Source: Echinometra lucunter (Eukaryota; Echinodermata; Echinoidea; Camarodonta; Echinometridae). Taken from it: a stretch of DNA of 64,000 nucleotides. The stretch lies in the NCBI GenBank assembly GCA_029962745.1, contig CM057156.1, forward strand, positions 1,712,559 through 1,776,558, in the 5' to 3' direction. Under the pieces are notes generated by a model, which saw only the letters and a list, made by a program, of their open reading frames with translations, had not been told where the DNA came from and did not search any database. Positions 1-27,600 of this stretch are shown piece after piece; position 1 is the stretch's first letter; each line of letters starts with the position of its first letter. Made by a program: the position numbers and the translations under genes.

Positions 1-1077
1 TTGTGGTATACTGTGGAATGTCTTTTTTGATGAATTTGGAACAATTTAAAACAATTGTAATGATAATCATCATCATCTCCAGTTGAGAGAGAGAGAGAGA
101 GACAGACAGACAGAGACAGACAGACAGACAGAGAGGGAGAGAGAGACAGAGAGAGACAGACACAAAGACAGACAGAGAGAGAGAGAGACGGGGAGGTATT
201 TTCGGGGAGGGGGGGGTGGTAACAGACTATCTTGAAATGCCACATTCTCCCTCGTTCTCCAATAAGCATTTGATGAAATCCTGAATAATGAAACAAACAA
301 AATCAACCACAATACTAGTATGATCCTTCGAATGGTATATGGTTTCATCATCTAGAACAAAACGGATGTTTTTCACCTCAAACCTAAATGGATGTGGGTT
401 GAGAAATGGGTCAGAAGACAAAGCTTTACATCTTTCCTACTAAAAAAATAAATAATGGGATTGACAAGATCTAGACGTACGTGCGTGGGCGGTGGGCAAA
501 TGAATCGAAAGCGATTAAAGAAAAATTGACACGGCGATGGACTTTAGCCCGAGTGTGATCATATTTAGCTGCAGGACACCGCGCCGTAACATAAACACGA
601 ATCGTACTATCTAGCAGACGATATTGTGTTCTCTGCGGAGTCAAAAATTAGAAGAGCGCGCTAACCTCTAGTGTACATGGGACTTATTGGAAAGCAAAGC
701 CTTGGAAGACGCGGAGGAGGAAACCAGTGGTCTTGTCGACAGGACGACAACCGTGATTCGGCTCAGTTCCAGACTTTGAGGGAAACGGACTAGTCTCTTA
801 CTGATTGCAGATTGGATTTACTGGGACATTTCACTTTATTATAAGAGAGCAACCTGGCAAGTCTACACTCTTGGATCAAAACTTCAGATTTCATTATTTA
901 GATCGAGTCTCCGGCCAATAAACCACCCAAAGGTAGAACTTCCAGCACTATTCGCTGGGATACTGTATATTTCGTTGGAAAGATCACCAGACTTACAGTT
1001 GAGCCGTAGACGACGGGAGTCACGGGACAATATTTTGAACAAGATTTCCTAATCGACCGATTCTATTCACGGAGACG
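1..1077 (+). promoter_or_regulatory. Upstream region and presumed 5' UTR of the MAM gene
   Basis: No coding exon is visible here. Positions 85-189 are a GA/GACA microsatellite. From about 480 the sequence becomes more GC-rich and less repetitive than the introns, and it runs without an obvious acceptor into the first coding exon at 1078. It is therefore the likely promoter and 5' UTR. I see no convincing TATA box and cannot place the transcription start. Confidence 0.4.
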
Positions 1078-16312
<15,235 letters not shown>

Positions 16313-17201
16313 AGACAAGAACTTGATGGAGAAATTAAACTGTATTTCAAGACTCTTGAAGAAACTTGTCATTTTGATGGTTAATTGTACATATTGTGAT
16401 TATAAATGAAGGCTTTGATAGATACATATATATATATTTATTGAGATCATAGAAGTACTTCAACATGGCCCACGCGATTTACTCTATATCTCGACTTGAC
16501 AGTATTGATTTGATATCGCTGCTTATGGAGCAGTGGTTGCCAGCAGCCTCATGTGGACATTATTCGTAAGAAGAGAATGATGATAGATAAGCGTTATGAT
16601 CCATTATTACGAGGATACTTCCTTCTTGGATATTTGGATCTCATCCATTTTAATCAGTTTATATACCCAGTCACTATCACTGTGCTCATTACAAAATACC
16701 CCCAATCGCGCATGTCTAACTTCAATGTGCTGTTTCCCTAAATGAATTTTAAGTTGATTATGAATTTGAGAGGTAATAATTTCTGTAATTCCGAAAGGGA
16801 ATGGATATTGAACTTCATGGTCCTTATAAGTTATTTTTAAAGATACTTTCGTGAGATTCACAAAAAATAATGACTCGGACTCGGATTTTGTTCGTGCAAC
16901 CTTTAAATGTTTAGGTGACATTTTCCTGTTATAATCCAGTTTATAGAGCGAAATGATTGCCAAAACATACAGGCGAAAAATATAACAAATGTTACCATAG
17001 ATTCACCGCGTGTTTGGTTCCAGAAGGGGAAAAAAGAAGCATTTTCCGCTTCATTTCCCGATCTGAAAACACAAAGGATGATTTATTTTGATGATTTAAT
17101 GGCATAGAAAGAATAACATCTCCTTATGATAACAGGAAACTTAAAGCGAAGGTCTTCTATTCTTTTGTTCTCTTTATGCGTCAGTGTGATACAAAAGTTT
17201 T

Positions 17202-17377
17202 CCTGGGCACCGTTTCATGAAAGTTGTCAGCACGGACAAGTTGTCATTCTCTGACAATTTCAGTAAAATCCTTGGTTTTGATTAGCTGAGAAGCACTTGT
17301 CACTGACTGTTACTATGGCAATTGTCAGAGAATGACAACTTGTCAGTGCTGACAACTTTCATGAAACGTTGCCCAGG
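17202..17377. mobile_element. Foldback element, CCTGGGCA ends
   Basis: Terminal arms of about 58 bp (CCTGGGCACCGTTTCATGAA and CCTGGGCAACGTTTCATGAA on opposite strands) are nearly identical and contain GTTGTCAG and TTGTCATTCTCTGACAATT blocks. It is a non-coding MITE-like foldback. Confidence 0.8.
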
Positions 17378-17926
17378 TCTCCGCATAGATCGAGGTCTCA
17401 CGTTTACGTGTATTCTTCATTATTATATGTCAATGATATTTTTCTTCGGTTTGCCGTAAAGGTATTTTCCCCCTCTTTTTTGAAAACCAGATCTGAGCCC
17501 CAGCGGAAATATTTGGTAAATATGTAAGATAGGTGTTTTAATAAACTTTCAGAGTCGCTTAAATTGACTTTAACTGATGGACGAACTTATGGCTGACGGA
17601 TTTCCTTCTAGTTTCCCACATGTACCAAACATCTTCCCATTAGCAAGATGAAAATGTAAAAGAATTTGTATTCGGAGCCGTTTTCACGCAGGAATCGATT
17701 TGACTTGTTTTTCATTTCTATGTCAAAGAGCTTCCGTATTTGCCAAAAAGAAAACTCATTTCCGATTTCCAAGATTCTTCTTGACATGCAGGGAGTGCTT
17801 CTGTTTACTAATACATAGTGAAGTAAGCGAGTCACGTGCCCACACTTCCGACTTTATGTTCAGAAGAAACACTCGTACTCCTCCGTCTGCCCTCTACCTT
17901 TACTGCATGTATAAAAATATGAGTTC

Positions 17927-18571
17927 AAAGTTGCTTGTCATGAGAGTAATTATGTGCCCGATCAACAATTATATGCCCAACCTAGTTGTTGTGTTTGTTG
18001 TCTATTAAGTAAAGGAGGATCGTGATATGTAGAACCATCCTTGGTCATAAATTTTGCCTCACATTGGTCGAAAACGTGACTGCCTCGTTTTGTTTTGTTG
18101 TTTTTGTTCCCGTCATTGTTTGAGTGTTTACGGCTTGTCAGATTTTCCGAGTCTTGGTTGGATTTGTTGTTGTTAAAACCGTAATAGAAACATGAACTAA
18201 CATGCAATGTTTTTGTTTTCCCTTCTTATTCTAAGTACGTACTACTTGTTATTTCTTGTTTTTAAATTTTTGACATCAGCAAAATCAAACCAAGACTCTC
18301 GGAAAATTTATAATGAGACATACAAAAGACAACAAACAAACAATAACAAATCATTCAAAAGAAAGGGGGAAATCAGCTACAGTTCACTGATTAGCGAGTT
18401 GCAAAGACTTGAGAGTAATTATATGACCAATCAACCTGGCTTATCACCATGTGTATATATGCCAAACCGGGTTGTTCGTTGTTGATTTTGTGTTGTTGTT
18501 GTTTTTGGTTTTAGCTCCATTTGAAGAAAAGGAGGATCGTGATCAGACGAAACATCCTTGGTCATAAAATT
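17927..18571. repeat. Degenerate direct duplication
   Basis: Blocks GAGAGTAATTATGTGCCCGATC..GGTTGTTGTGTTTG-like and AAAGGAGGATCGTGAT..CATCCTTGGTCATAAA occur at about 17942-18055 and again at about 18411-18571, some 470 bp apart. Between them, CCGAGTCTTGGTTGGA and AACCAAGACTCTCGG form an inverted pair. The origin is unknown. Confidence 0.5.
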
Positions 18572-21275
18572 GTGGATATTAATGAAAAACACTTAAATGC
18601 ACGATTCCTTCAAATTTCAAATGATTTTTTTTTCCAGTACATGTTTTCTATGTGGATAATTGCTTTTCTCACAAAAATTTCATTCTTCATTACAGAAACT
18701 ATGATTGATTAGGACATCACGAGAAATCTAGGTATTTTCTCCCTGGGTAATTTTTCATATACAGGATTATACAGCATTTCGTCTCACCTTTAGAAAATTA
18801 TTCTGATAACTGTAACTCGCATGTACATGGAGTATTGTTATAATATTGGATTGTGAATATTTCATGTAAAACCTTGCCAAATGATATTTTGTATTGCATC
18901 TCATATCTGAAAATGTTTTTAACTTGTGCAATCCTTACGTTTTTCACTTTTAACCATGGCTTATAAACTACAGCATATAGAAAACAAAAGACGCTCAAAA
19001 AAAGGTTATAGTTTCCAAAATATCAAATTTTATTTTGTCAAAACTAAGCTGCGATCTTTTTGTACTGTTACATTTCTAGCAAAATAGTCATGTTATAATA
19101 TGAAGTTGGTTGTATTAATCAGGATATTAAATTATTGTCATTCACTCGCATAAGTAACAATCAAATAAAGGTTGTCTCACATTATATTCACATTAATGTT
19201 GTCTGTGAATGTCTTTCACTAAACACTATATTACTTCTTGTTAACACACACTACTGTATACACATTTCATAATAGGTAAAATGAGAGATGCTCTCATGAA
19301 AGCATTATATTATTCCTTGTACAAAGACATTACTGTATACTCAAGATTAATGACATAATAGGACATAATTGATATAAAATCTGAAAGGTGCTCTCATGAA
19401 TAAATTCTTTGGAAATATATCTATCACAACACTACATATACATACTAAATATGATTATATTTTATGATACAGACATGATTATATCTCAAATGTTTCTGAC
19501 TGACCTGTGCTGTGAAATGAAAGACTTTGTGAAAAGATGATAATTAATCATGAAAGATTTCCCAGCTTTGTTATTAATCACCCAAGAAGCTGGTACTCTT
19601 TAAGTTTTCATATAAAAATGGAATGCAGAGTGATGCCAGTATTCTGACACTAATGCATCTACAAACTACAAACAGTGGCAGCACTATGATTTTCAAGGGT
19701 GTGAGAGTGTGTGTGTGTGGGGGGGGGGGGGAGCAGGGCTAGGGCATGTTGTGATGCAGACCCGGCCCGTCAATCAGCTATACCCCCCCCCCCCTCCCCT
19801 CGTTGATGTATGTGGATGGGATATGAGGAAGTAAATTTAAAAATAACTGAAAATGAATGTATTAGTTTTGTCATACCATGTATCATTTCGTAAAGGATTT
19901 ATCAAAGAAGCTAAGGGGGGGGGGGGCATTGTAAGGCCTGAGCACCCCTACTCCTTTGTGCTATACCTATAGGCTATACCACTGGCCAAACACTAAAGTA
20001 TGAAAGACAGCATTCACATTCCTACAACTTTCAAATTATTGTTCTACTATCAATATATATATAAAATACATAAATAAATGATTAGGAATACATACCCTAA
20101 GCTGACATATGAATACAGGTAGGCCTACTTATTCAAAAATTTTAAAGTAATTATGAGCAGAGTGCAGACTGGCCTAATTCAGATAAATCATGTCACACAT
20201 TAAATACTTTTAGAAAGTACACTGTACATCAACAGGGAACAAAAAATGGCTTAATGCATAATGATTATTTGTTTTCCTTGACACACCTGGAATTACACAA
20301 AATTAAAACGATATATTTGGAATTGTTAGAATACTTGGATTAAAAGACCTCGATAGAGGACAACATTGGAGAAAAGGAATGAGTATAATGAGAACGAATG
20401 AAGCTATGAAGTGACAGAGAGTGAGAGCAAAGGAGAAAGATATAAAGGTAAGATGGGGGAGGCAGGGAAAGAAATAAAGCATTAAATTTCAGTTTACCCA
20501 TTTCATACCAAGTTACAAGTTACATAATGACTCCTGCACGTACTCAATATATACATGTCCATTACTACAAAGCTACAAATTCTCATGAATACACATAATA
20601 CAATCACCAAATGATTTAGTTCCAGTTTTACTTTTGCAAACATTTAAAATTTGCTTCATAAAAAGAGTGAAACAATTAAATAATACAATTTCACATGATG
20701 AAATCACTGCCATAACATAAAAAACTTTTTTTTTTTCAATTTCAGCGCTTGTCAAACGGGATAATTTTTCACACAAGTGAAGAAAAAAATCCCATCATCT
20801 TCATTAAGAAAACATTCAAGTCACAACGACTAATCTAGCTGTTCTAATAAATTACAAGAGTGCATTCCCTTTGCTATTCTTTCCCCTATCTCTATTATGT
20901 TAGATTATTCTATTGTTCTATTAAGCAAATAATAATTACTAAAAATAATCAAACAAATACAAAGTGCATTGAGTACTAAGTAATTGTCCATACAAAAAAT
21001 ACAATAGCTCCATCCACTATTTAAAAAAAAATCCTTAAATCCAAAAGCAAACATGAGAGTCACTTTCTCTACAAAAAAAAAAAAAAAAAAAAATCAAAAG
21101 CCTTTGATCCAGCTTTGACTCTCTAGTTAATCTCTTGTAATTTTGTCTGATGCCTCCTTTGTGCCTCCTTTGACTTTCTAGTTAATCTCTGATAAGAAAA
21201 GTAACAACTGTGAGCAAATTGTTTGGGGCATCATAAGGGCATAAACATGAATATTCAATTTCAAGAATTATTTAA

Positions 21276-21672
21276 CCCATTCGTGACGGGAATTATTTAA
21301 AGCCTAATTTGATCAGCTTTTATTCTTCAAATTGGCAACACCAACATTTTTATTTTATTGCTACATTTTTCTTATAAAACGTTATGTATCTGAAATGAAT
21401 ATAAATTGACAGAAATTATGATGAGAAGTCAAAAAGCTGCCATTTTGCAGGGGAAAACGGTGATTTTCAACTTTCTATCACATTGCCAATTTAAGGATTT
21501 GAATGCTTATTTTCCTTTTAAAAATTTTCAGCATCAAACAACAAATATTAACGCAACCAAAATGGGTACAGTTTGTGTAGAATTTTTTGCTCTTTCTGCT
21601 CATGTATTTTTAGGGCTTTGCATCAAAAGATATTAGGCCAAACCACAAAATGTGGACCTCTTCATGAATGGG
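21276..21672 (+). mobile_element. piggyBac-like MITE, copy 1
   Basis: About 397 bp between two TTAA sites (21272-21275 and 21673-21676). The left end is CCCATTCGTGACGGGAATTA and the right end TTCATGAATGGG, with inverted termini. The interior is homologous to the copies at 25094, 35060, 44163, 57410 and 63935. TTAA duplication and CCC..GGG ends are the known features of piggyBac-type elements. There is no transposase gene. Confidence 0.75.
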
Positions 21673-22321
21673 TTAATCTCTAATAAGAAAAGTAACAACT
21701 GTGAGCAAATTGTTTGGGGCATCATGATCATAAGGGCATAAACATGAATATCCAATTTCAAGAATTACTTAATATGTTAAACACACATTATAATTCTCAT
21801 ATTTCCCAAACAGTAATACTAATATTCTTCTTTATTCAAGCAAACAGTTGGCAAAGTTTCTCAGCTTCAATCTATTACTTTTGGGGTATACAATGCAGAA
21901 AAATTGAAGGCTTAAAGAAATTTCACAATATCAGATTCATATGAGCTAGCAGCTTTGCATTACACACTGCATTAGCTCATATATAGAAAGGGAAGAATTG
22001 AATGAGAGAAATTTCTGATTTACAACAACTGCTTTAAAGTCGTATTTTTTGCAAGGAAATCTTTGATGAATGAAGAAAATGTGAATCAGGCTATCAATAT
22101 CTACCTCAACAACTTGAAATGACAAATGTCCATTTAGCTGCATTTATCAAGTATCATGTTAGCCAACAAATAAATCCCTATCTCCTCAAATTGCTTAAAT
22201 TGGCAATAAGCCATCACACAATGGCAAATGATTTATGCAAGATGGCTCTGAGGCCACTGTACTTTTTGACCCTTCTTTACCATGCACAGTGCTCAAAATG
22301 TATTAAGCCAATACTAACCCC

Positions 22322-22730
22322 TGTTCACACATGAAACTCGATAAAGAAACGTATAAAATCGTCATTGTATAGCTTACGGACCATTCAGACACACATCCCG
22401 ACCTCACAGAAGAAACATCGTATAGATGCGCATTTTTCTACTGTGCACGTTGCTGTGGCAAGGTCATGTCTCCTTCGATCACGCTCACGATAAGCCCTGC
22501 CCAGGTATACCGTTATATGATCGCCATTATGTTCAGACACACACGGACAGTGATTCTTTATCGAGTTCTAGTTGCTGAGATCCTCAGACTCTACTTTCGT
22601 TATATACCGGTAACGTTTCTTTAAATGTTGTTTCGTTAGTCAGTGTTCAGACACACAAATCCATCGTATAGCTATACTGTTTTGGTACAGCCATACAACA
22701 AAATTTTTGGTGTCTGAACACAGTTTAAGT
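22322..22730. repeat. Repeat with recurring GTTCAGACACAC motif
   Basis: ATTCAGACACACATCC, GTTCAGACACACACGG, GTTCAGACACACAAAT and the reverse-complement-like GTGTCTGAACACAG occur within 410 bp. The region is more GC-rich than its surroundings and its outer ends are loosely inverted. It is probably a degenerate mobile element. Confidence 0.45.
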
Positions 22731-23862
22731 CTGAAGTGTAGAGGTAAATCCTTGTTAGGTCATGACTCAACAGGAATTCTCAAATTCAATATTCCTATTG
22801 ATACATGACGTCCAGACAGAAGTATGTAGACACATTAATAGAATTCTAGCAAATGATGATTGGTGTCATTACTAAAGTCAAATATACAGATATATTTGCC
22901 TGGCATAATAATCTGTTGTTATATATACTCCAGTATTTTCTCACAGTTACAATCAATATGTAATACCAAAATCATTGCTTGAAGTTGAAATCAGTCAAGA
23001 AATCATTGTAAACACAACAATTAGAATCCTTTAAATATATTCATTTTCTAAATAATATATATATATATCTGTATTTATTTGTGATATGGAAAGATTGGAA
23101 AATGTATACTGTACATATTTTCTGATTCAAATTCAATGGGTAAGTATAATTGTATTCTTAACATTGACGCTGAATATTCAAGTCAATGTAGTGTTTACTT
23201 GTTGACATGAAGATCAATCTAGGTGCTGAATTTCTTCAAATCATGCACTCTTATTAGTGGCATATCCTTCAAAGACTTTAACATTGCATATCTGACCAAA
23301 ATCAATTATAAGTCATAAAATCTACATTCTATACAAATTTAATGACATGAATACAGTTATCTTTGGTATATCTTGCAGTACAGATTAACAGTTGAATACA
23401 TTCTGAAAGACCATTATTTCTGCAATAAATATGAATCATTTTCACCAAGATGTGTTACAAAATATACCAGTACTGTATAAGAGGCAGGCACTAAGGGCCA
23501 GAGCAAAGAACTGTCAAACAAATGGCTCATGACATAATTTGTTACAATAAAGTCTGATATGGAGAGAAAATTTCACATAATCATTTGACAACATGATATT
23601 GAACCAATAAATTAAAAGAATTAATGACTGAATATGTTGACATCCATACTGCCATCATTTGCAAAATTTTAAGACCACCCTTTCAAAATGCACTAACTTA
23701 AAGAGAAAAACAAAGTTAAACATATTTCTTTTTAAATGTATGTAAACATACATTTATTTCCAATGCATTCATATGGTTTATACCATTACTACTGGGTTTG
23801 GTTGGGTTTGGTTTTATTTTGCGTAATTTGAAAAAGACATCACATACAAACATCTAAAACAA

Positions 23863-24190
23863 ACAGATAAATATAAACAAATTTTCAATTCAAAGTTTAA
23901 AATAAAATACGGCTGGAAAGCTCTATTCAGAGGCATTATTAAAATGCCTCTGTTCTTCCTAGCGGTCCAGACCTACTGACCACTGTAGTAAACATGTTAT
24001 GTAATCATTCAATAAGACAACATAACAGATAAATATAAATATAAACAAATTTTCAATTCAAAGTTCAAAATAAAGTACGGCTGGAAAGCTCTATTCAGAG
24101 GCATTATTAAAATGCCTCTGCTCTTCCTAGAGGTCCAGACCTACTGACCACTGTAGTAAACATGTTATGTAATCATTCAATAAGACAACA
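23863..24190. repeat. Tandem duplication, about 162-bp unit
   Basis: Two copies of a unit starting ACAGATAAATATAAACAAAT and containing TACGGCTGGAAAGCTCTATT and CAGACCTACTGACCACTGTA lie head to tail (23863 and 24025). They differ by a few substitutions and a 6-bp insertion. Confidence 0.85.
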
Positions 24191-24619
24191 TAATGTATTT
24201 CAAATTATTGAAATACCCACAAATTCCCAGGTCTTGAATTATTGCAAATGATTGCAATGCACAGTGAGGGCAATGGTGGAATACAATACAAAGTGTAAGA
24301 GATAGACTGAGGACCCGGTCCAAGTGAACCCCGTATGTGATGCAACAAGTTTTGATCCAGAGAAACAAGAATTGCTAGTAAGTCCTAATGATTGACATCC
24401 TGCATGCAATCCCTCATGTAAAACACCCTTAACCCAATGACTGCTGTACTCTCCAATTCCCAATGGGCTAATGCAGGAAGCAACCCATTCCCGTAGATGA
24501 TGGCTCGACGTAAAATCTACTTTGGGATTCTTGGAACGGAGATTTCTATCGCTATTCCCACCTGATTGTTTTGTTAAGTCATGGAGTGGCCATGATGAGT
24601 GATGATCCTCTCTCTCTTC

Positions 24620-24686
24620 TTAGAATTGGGAAGATGGAGGACGACTTGGAGATTTCTGTCTGAAGGCCGATCGTCGGAAAGTGTTA
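24620..24686 (-). CDS. Myosin exon 24, putative terminal exon
   Basis: With acceptor CCCACAGCAG and the phase-2 end of exon 23, this reads [22 protein letters not shown], stop. The Ser/Pro/Arg composition matches the preceding tail and the phase fits. It follows a 10-kb intron that includes a gap, so it is tentative. A second acceptor 18 nt upstream gives another open frame of 44 residues. Confidence 0.45.
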
Positions 24687-27600
24687 CTGCTGTGGGTAAT
24701 GCCACGCTGGTTTCAAGAGAGAAGAGAACAAATAAAGATGAGAGTACATGGTTTGGATGGTAAAAATTCGACCCACTTCAAATGAAAGCTCTGGAGATGA
24801 ATCAAAGCGTCTGTTCAGAGCCAGAAGGGCATTACTGCCATCCAATGGCAAAAAGGAAGTAACTCTGTAGAATAAGTTTCCTAGTGTATGAAGAAAGCAT
24901 GTCGTTGTTTTATGTGGAAATCTATGGAGTTGCTTCCTTTTGATATGTCTGTATTTCGGAAAGTGGGGGTCATGTGACCTTAATTTCTTCATCTTCATGT
25001 AGAGCATACGATAAAGTACCCCAAAATCAAGGAAAAGTCAATTTTGAAAAAAAAAAATCAGTTGCTTCCTTTTGTCATTGGAAGGCAGATTAACCCATTC
25101 GTGACAGGAATTATTTAAAGTCTAATTTGATCAGCTTTTATTCTTCAAATTGGCAACACCAGCATTTTTATTTTATTGCTACATTTTTCTTATAAAACAT
25201 CATGTATCTGAAATGAATATAAATTGACCGAAATTATGATAAGTCAAAAAATTGCCAATTTGCAGGGGATAATGGTGATTTTAAACTTTCTATCACATTG
25301 TCAATTTAAGGATTTTAATGCTTATTTTCCTTTAAAAAATCTTCAGCATCAAACAACGAATATTGACGCAACCAAAATGGGCAAAGTTTGCGGAGAATTT
25401 TTTGCTCTTTCTGCTCATGTATTTGGTATGATTTTTAGGGCTCTGCATCAAAAGTTATTAGGTCAAACCACAAAATGTGGACCTCTGTCACGAATGGGTT
25501 AACTCATATCATTTTATGCAGACTTAATGCCCTTATGGCTCCAAACAGATGAAATTTCAGAATGTGTGTACATTTTTTAATGCCATCTACAGAATTAGAA
25601 TTACCTCATTTGAAGTATTTAATTAGAAATTTCTTTTCCCACTTTTTTTTTTTCCTTCTTGTCACTTCTGAATTTCAAAATCATGTAGATGAAATGGAAG
25701 AAATGTCAATACAATCATGAATACAACGATGGATGTTGCGCCAAGTACACAGACCTGGTAATGGCTTTTTCTGTGCTTCTGCTCATATTGCTTCTTCACA
25801 TATCTTATATTTTGTTAAGGTGCTTATTAAAAGAAAGTCTAGAAAAAGCAATTGCTGGGTCTTTGCTAATTTTTACACATTCTGCTCAATGAATCAGAAA
25901 ATACATTCAAACAATAACAGATAACAAATGAATGCTTGAGGTGTTTTACAACAAAACTTGAAAAGACCCACTGATGAAAGGACAAACATAATGTAAAAAT
26001 AGAGACTACAAATAAGCATTACATATCACAATAAACAATAACCAGACATTTATCTAAAAACATGATACATTGAAAATACACGATAAAGAAATATAACAAG
26101 GAACAGACATTCAAGTCTATGTTTTNNNNNNNNNNNNNNNNNNNNNNNNNNNNNNNNNNNNNNNNNNNNNNNNNNNNNNNNNNNNNNNNNNNNNNNNNNN
26201 NNNNNNNNNNNNNNNNNNNNNNNNNNNNNNNNNNNNNNNNNNNNNNNNNNNNNNNNNNNNNNNNNNNNNNNNNNNNNNNNNNNNNNNNNNNNNNNNNNNN
26301 NNNNNNNNNNNNNNNNNNNNNNNNNNNNNNNNNNNNNNNNNNNNNNNNNNNNNNNNNNNNNNNNNNNNNNNNNNNNNNNNNNNNNNNNNNNNNNNNNNNN
26401 NNNNNNNNNNNNNNNNNNNNNNNNNNNNNNNNNNNNNNNNNNNNNNNNNNNNNNNNNNNNNNNNNNNNNNNNNNNNNNNNNNNNNNNNNNNNNNNNNNNN
26501 NNNNNNNNNNNNNNNNNNNNNNNNNNNNNNNNNNNNNNNNNNNNNNNNNNNNNNNNNNNNNNNNNNNNNNNNNNNNNNNNNNNNNNNNNNNNNNNNNNNN
26601 NNNNNNNNNNNNNNNNNNNNNNNNNATTCAAGTCTATGTTTAAAAAAAAAAATAACCCTAAATGATGACCAAGATTGGAATTCTTGATTCACTAAAAGAT
26701 AATGTAAAAACTTAGCATTGTAGACAGTTCTGCCACTGTTTATCTATATCAATCAAAAATAAATTGAACAACAACACAGATTTATCATGCATTTTAATGA
26801 TTTTTGCAAACCTTGTACTGAACTTCTGTTTATTGTCCTCCTTCTGTGTAGCTTGCTTCTCTCTGTTCAGTGTATGAATATAATCTTCTATTACTTCTTG
26901 GATCAAGTGCATGTATAAATATTCACTCCAACCAACCCACTTATTAGTAGAATGAAGTATAATTGGATGGATATCATTCAAATGAATAAGACTATATGTG
27001 CATGCAAGGGTTGGAATATGAAAAAGACAACAAAACAACAAAACAACAAAAAATCCAAACAACATGCATTGTACAAAACAGTAGTTGATCTAACCCTCTA
27101 TTTTTCTTTTTTTTTTTTGCAGATTATAACTGCAATATGATAATGAATCTGGTCCAACAATGGTGCAGCAGCTTCAGTTTTTCTACTTCTATTTCTATAT
27201 CATGCATGTTTACATTTTTTGTTTTACTTGTGATATATTTTTTGTAGGGGTGGGAGGTGCCATATGTAAGAGAAAGGACATGTGCAAGGAGTATTCTACT
27301 TCCATTACAAAGGAAAGGTGTGTGATATCAAATGTTACATGAAATACCTGAATGCATGCACACTTCCTTTGAATTTACATCTTACATGTAGATGATAGAC
27401 AAAATGAAAGGAAGAGGTGAATACAACACACAAGGATAAATACCCCAGAACTCCAAAAATATTTAAAAAAAACAAACATGCAAAACAAAACAAAGTCAAC
27501 ACCAGTTAAAGAATCTTTGACATTTCTTGTAAAAGGGAGATATTTGAGAGTACGAGTGAAATATATTTTAAAAAAAGAAACAATATAAGTTCATTTCATT

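Larger units (their letters stand above)
16313..24619. other. Intergenic region and UTRs between convergent genes
   Basis: No coding exon recognised. The MAM 3' UTR begins at 16313; the nearest canonical AATAAA I noted on the plus strand is at 17540, so the UTR may be about 1.2 kb. The left part may hold the myosin 3' UTR if the exon at 24620-24686 is real. The stretch carries a foldback (17202-17377), a degenerate duplication (17927-18571), one piggyBac-like MITE (21276-21672), a GTTCAGACACAC-rich repeat (22322-22730) and a tandem duplication (23863-24190). Confidence 0.6.
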
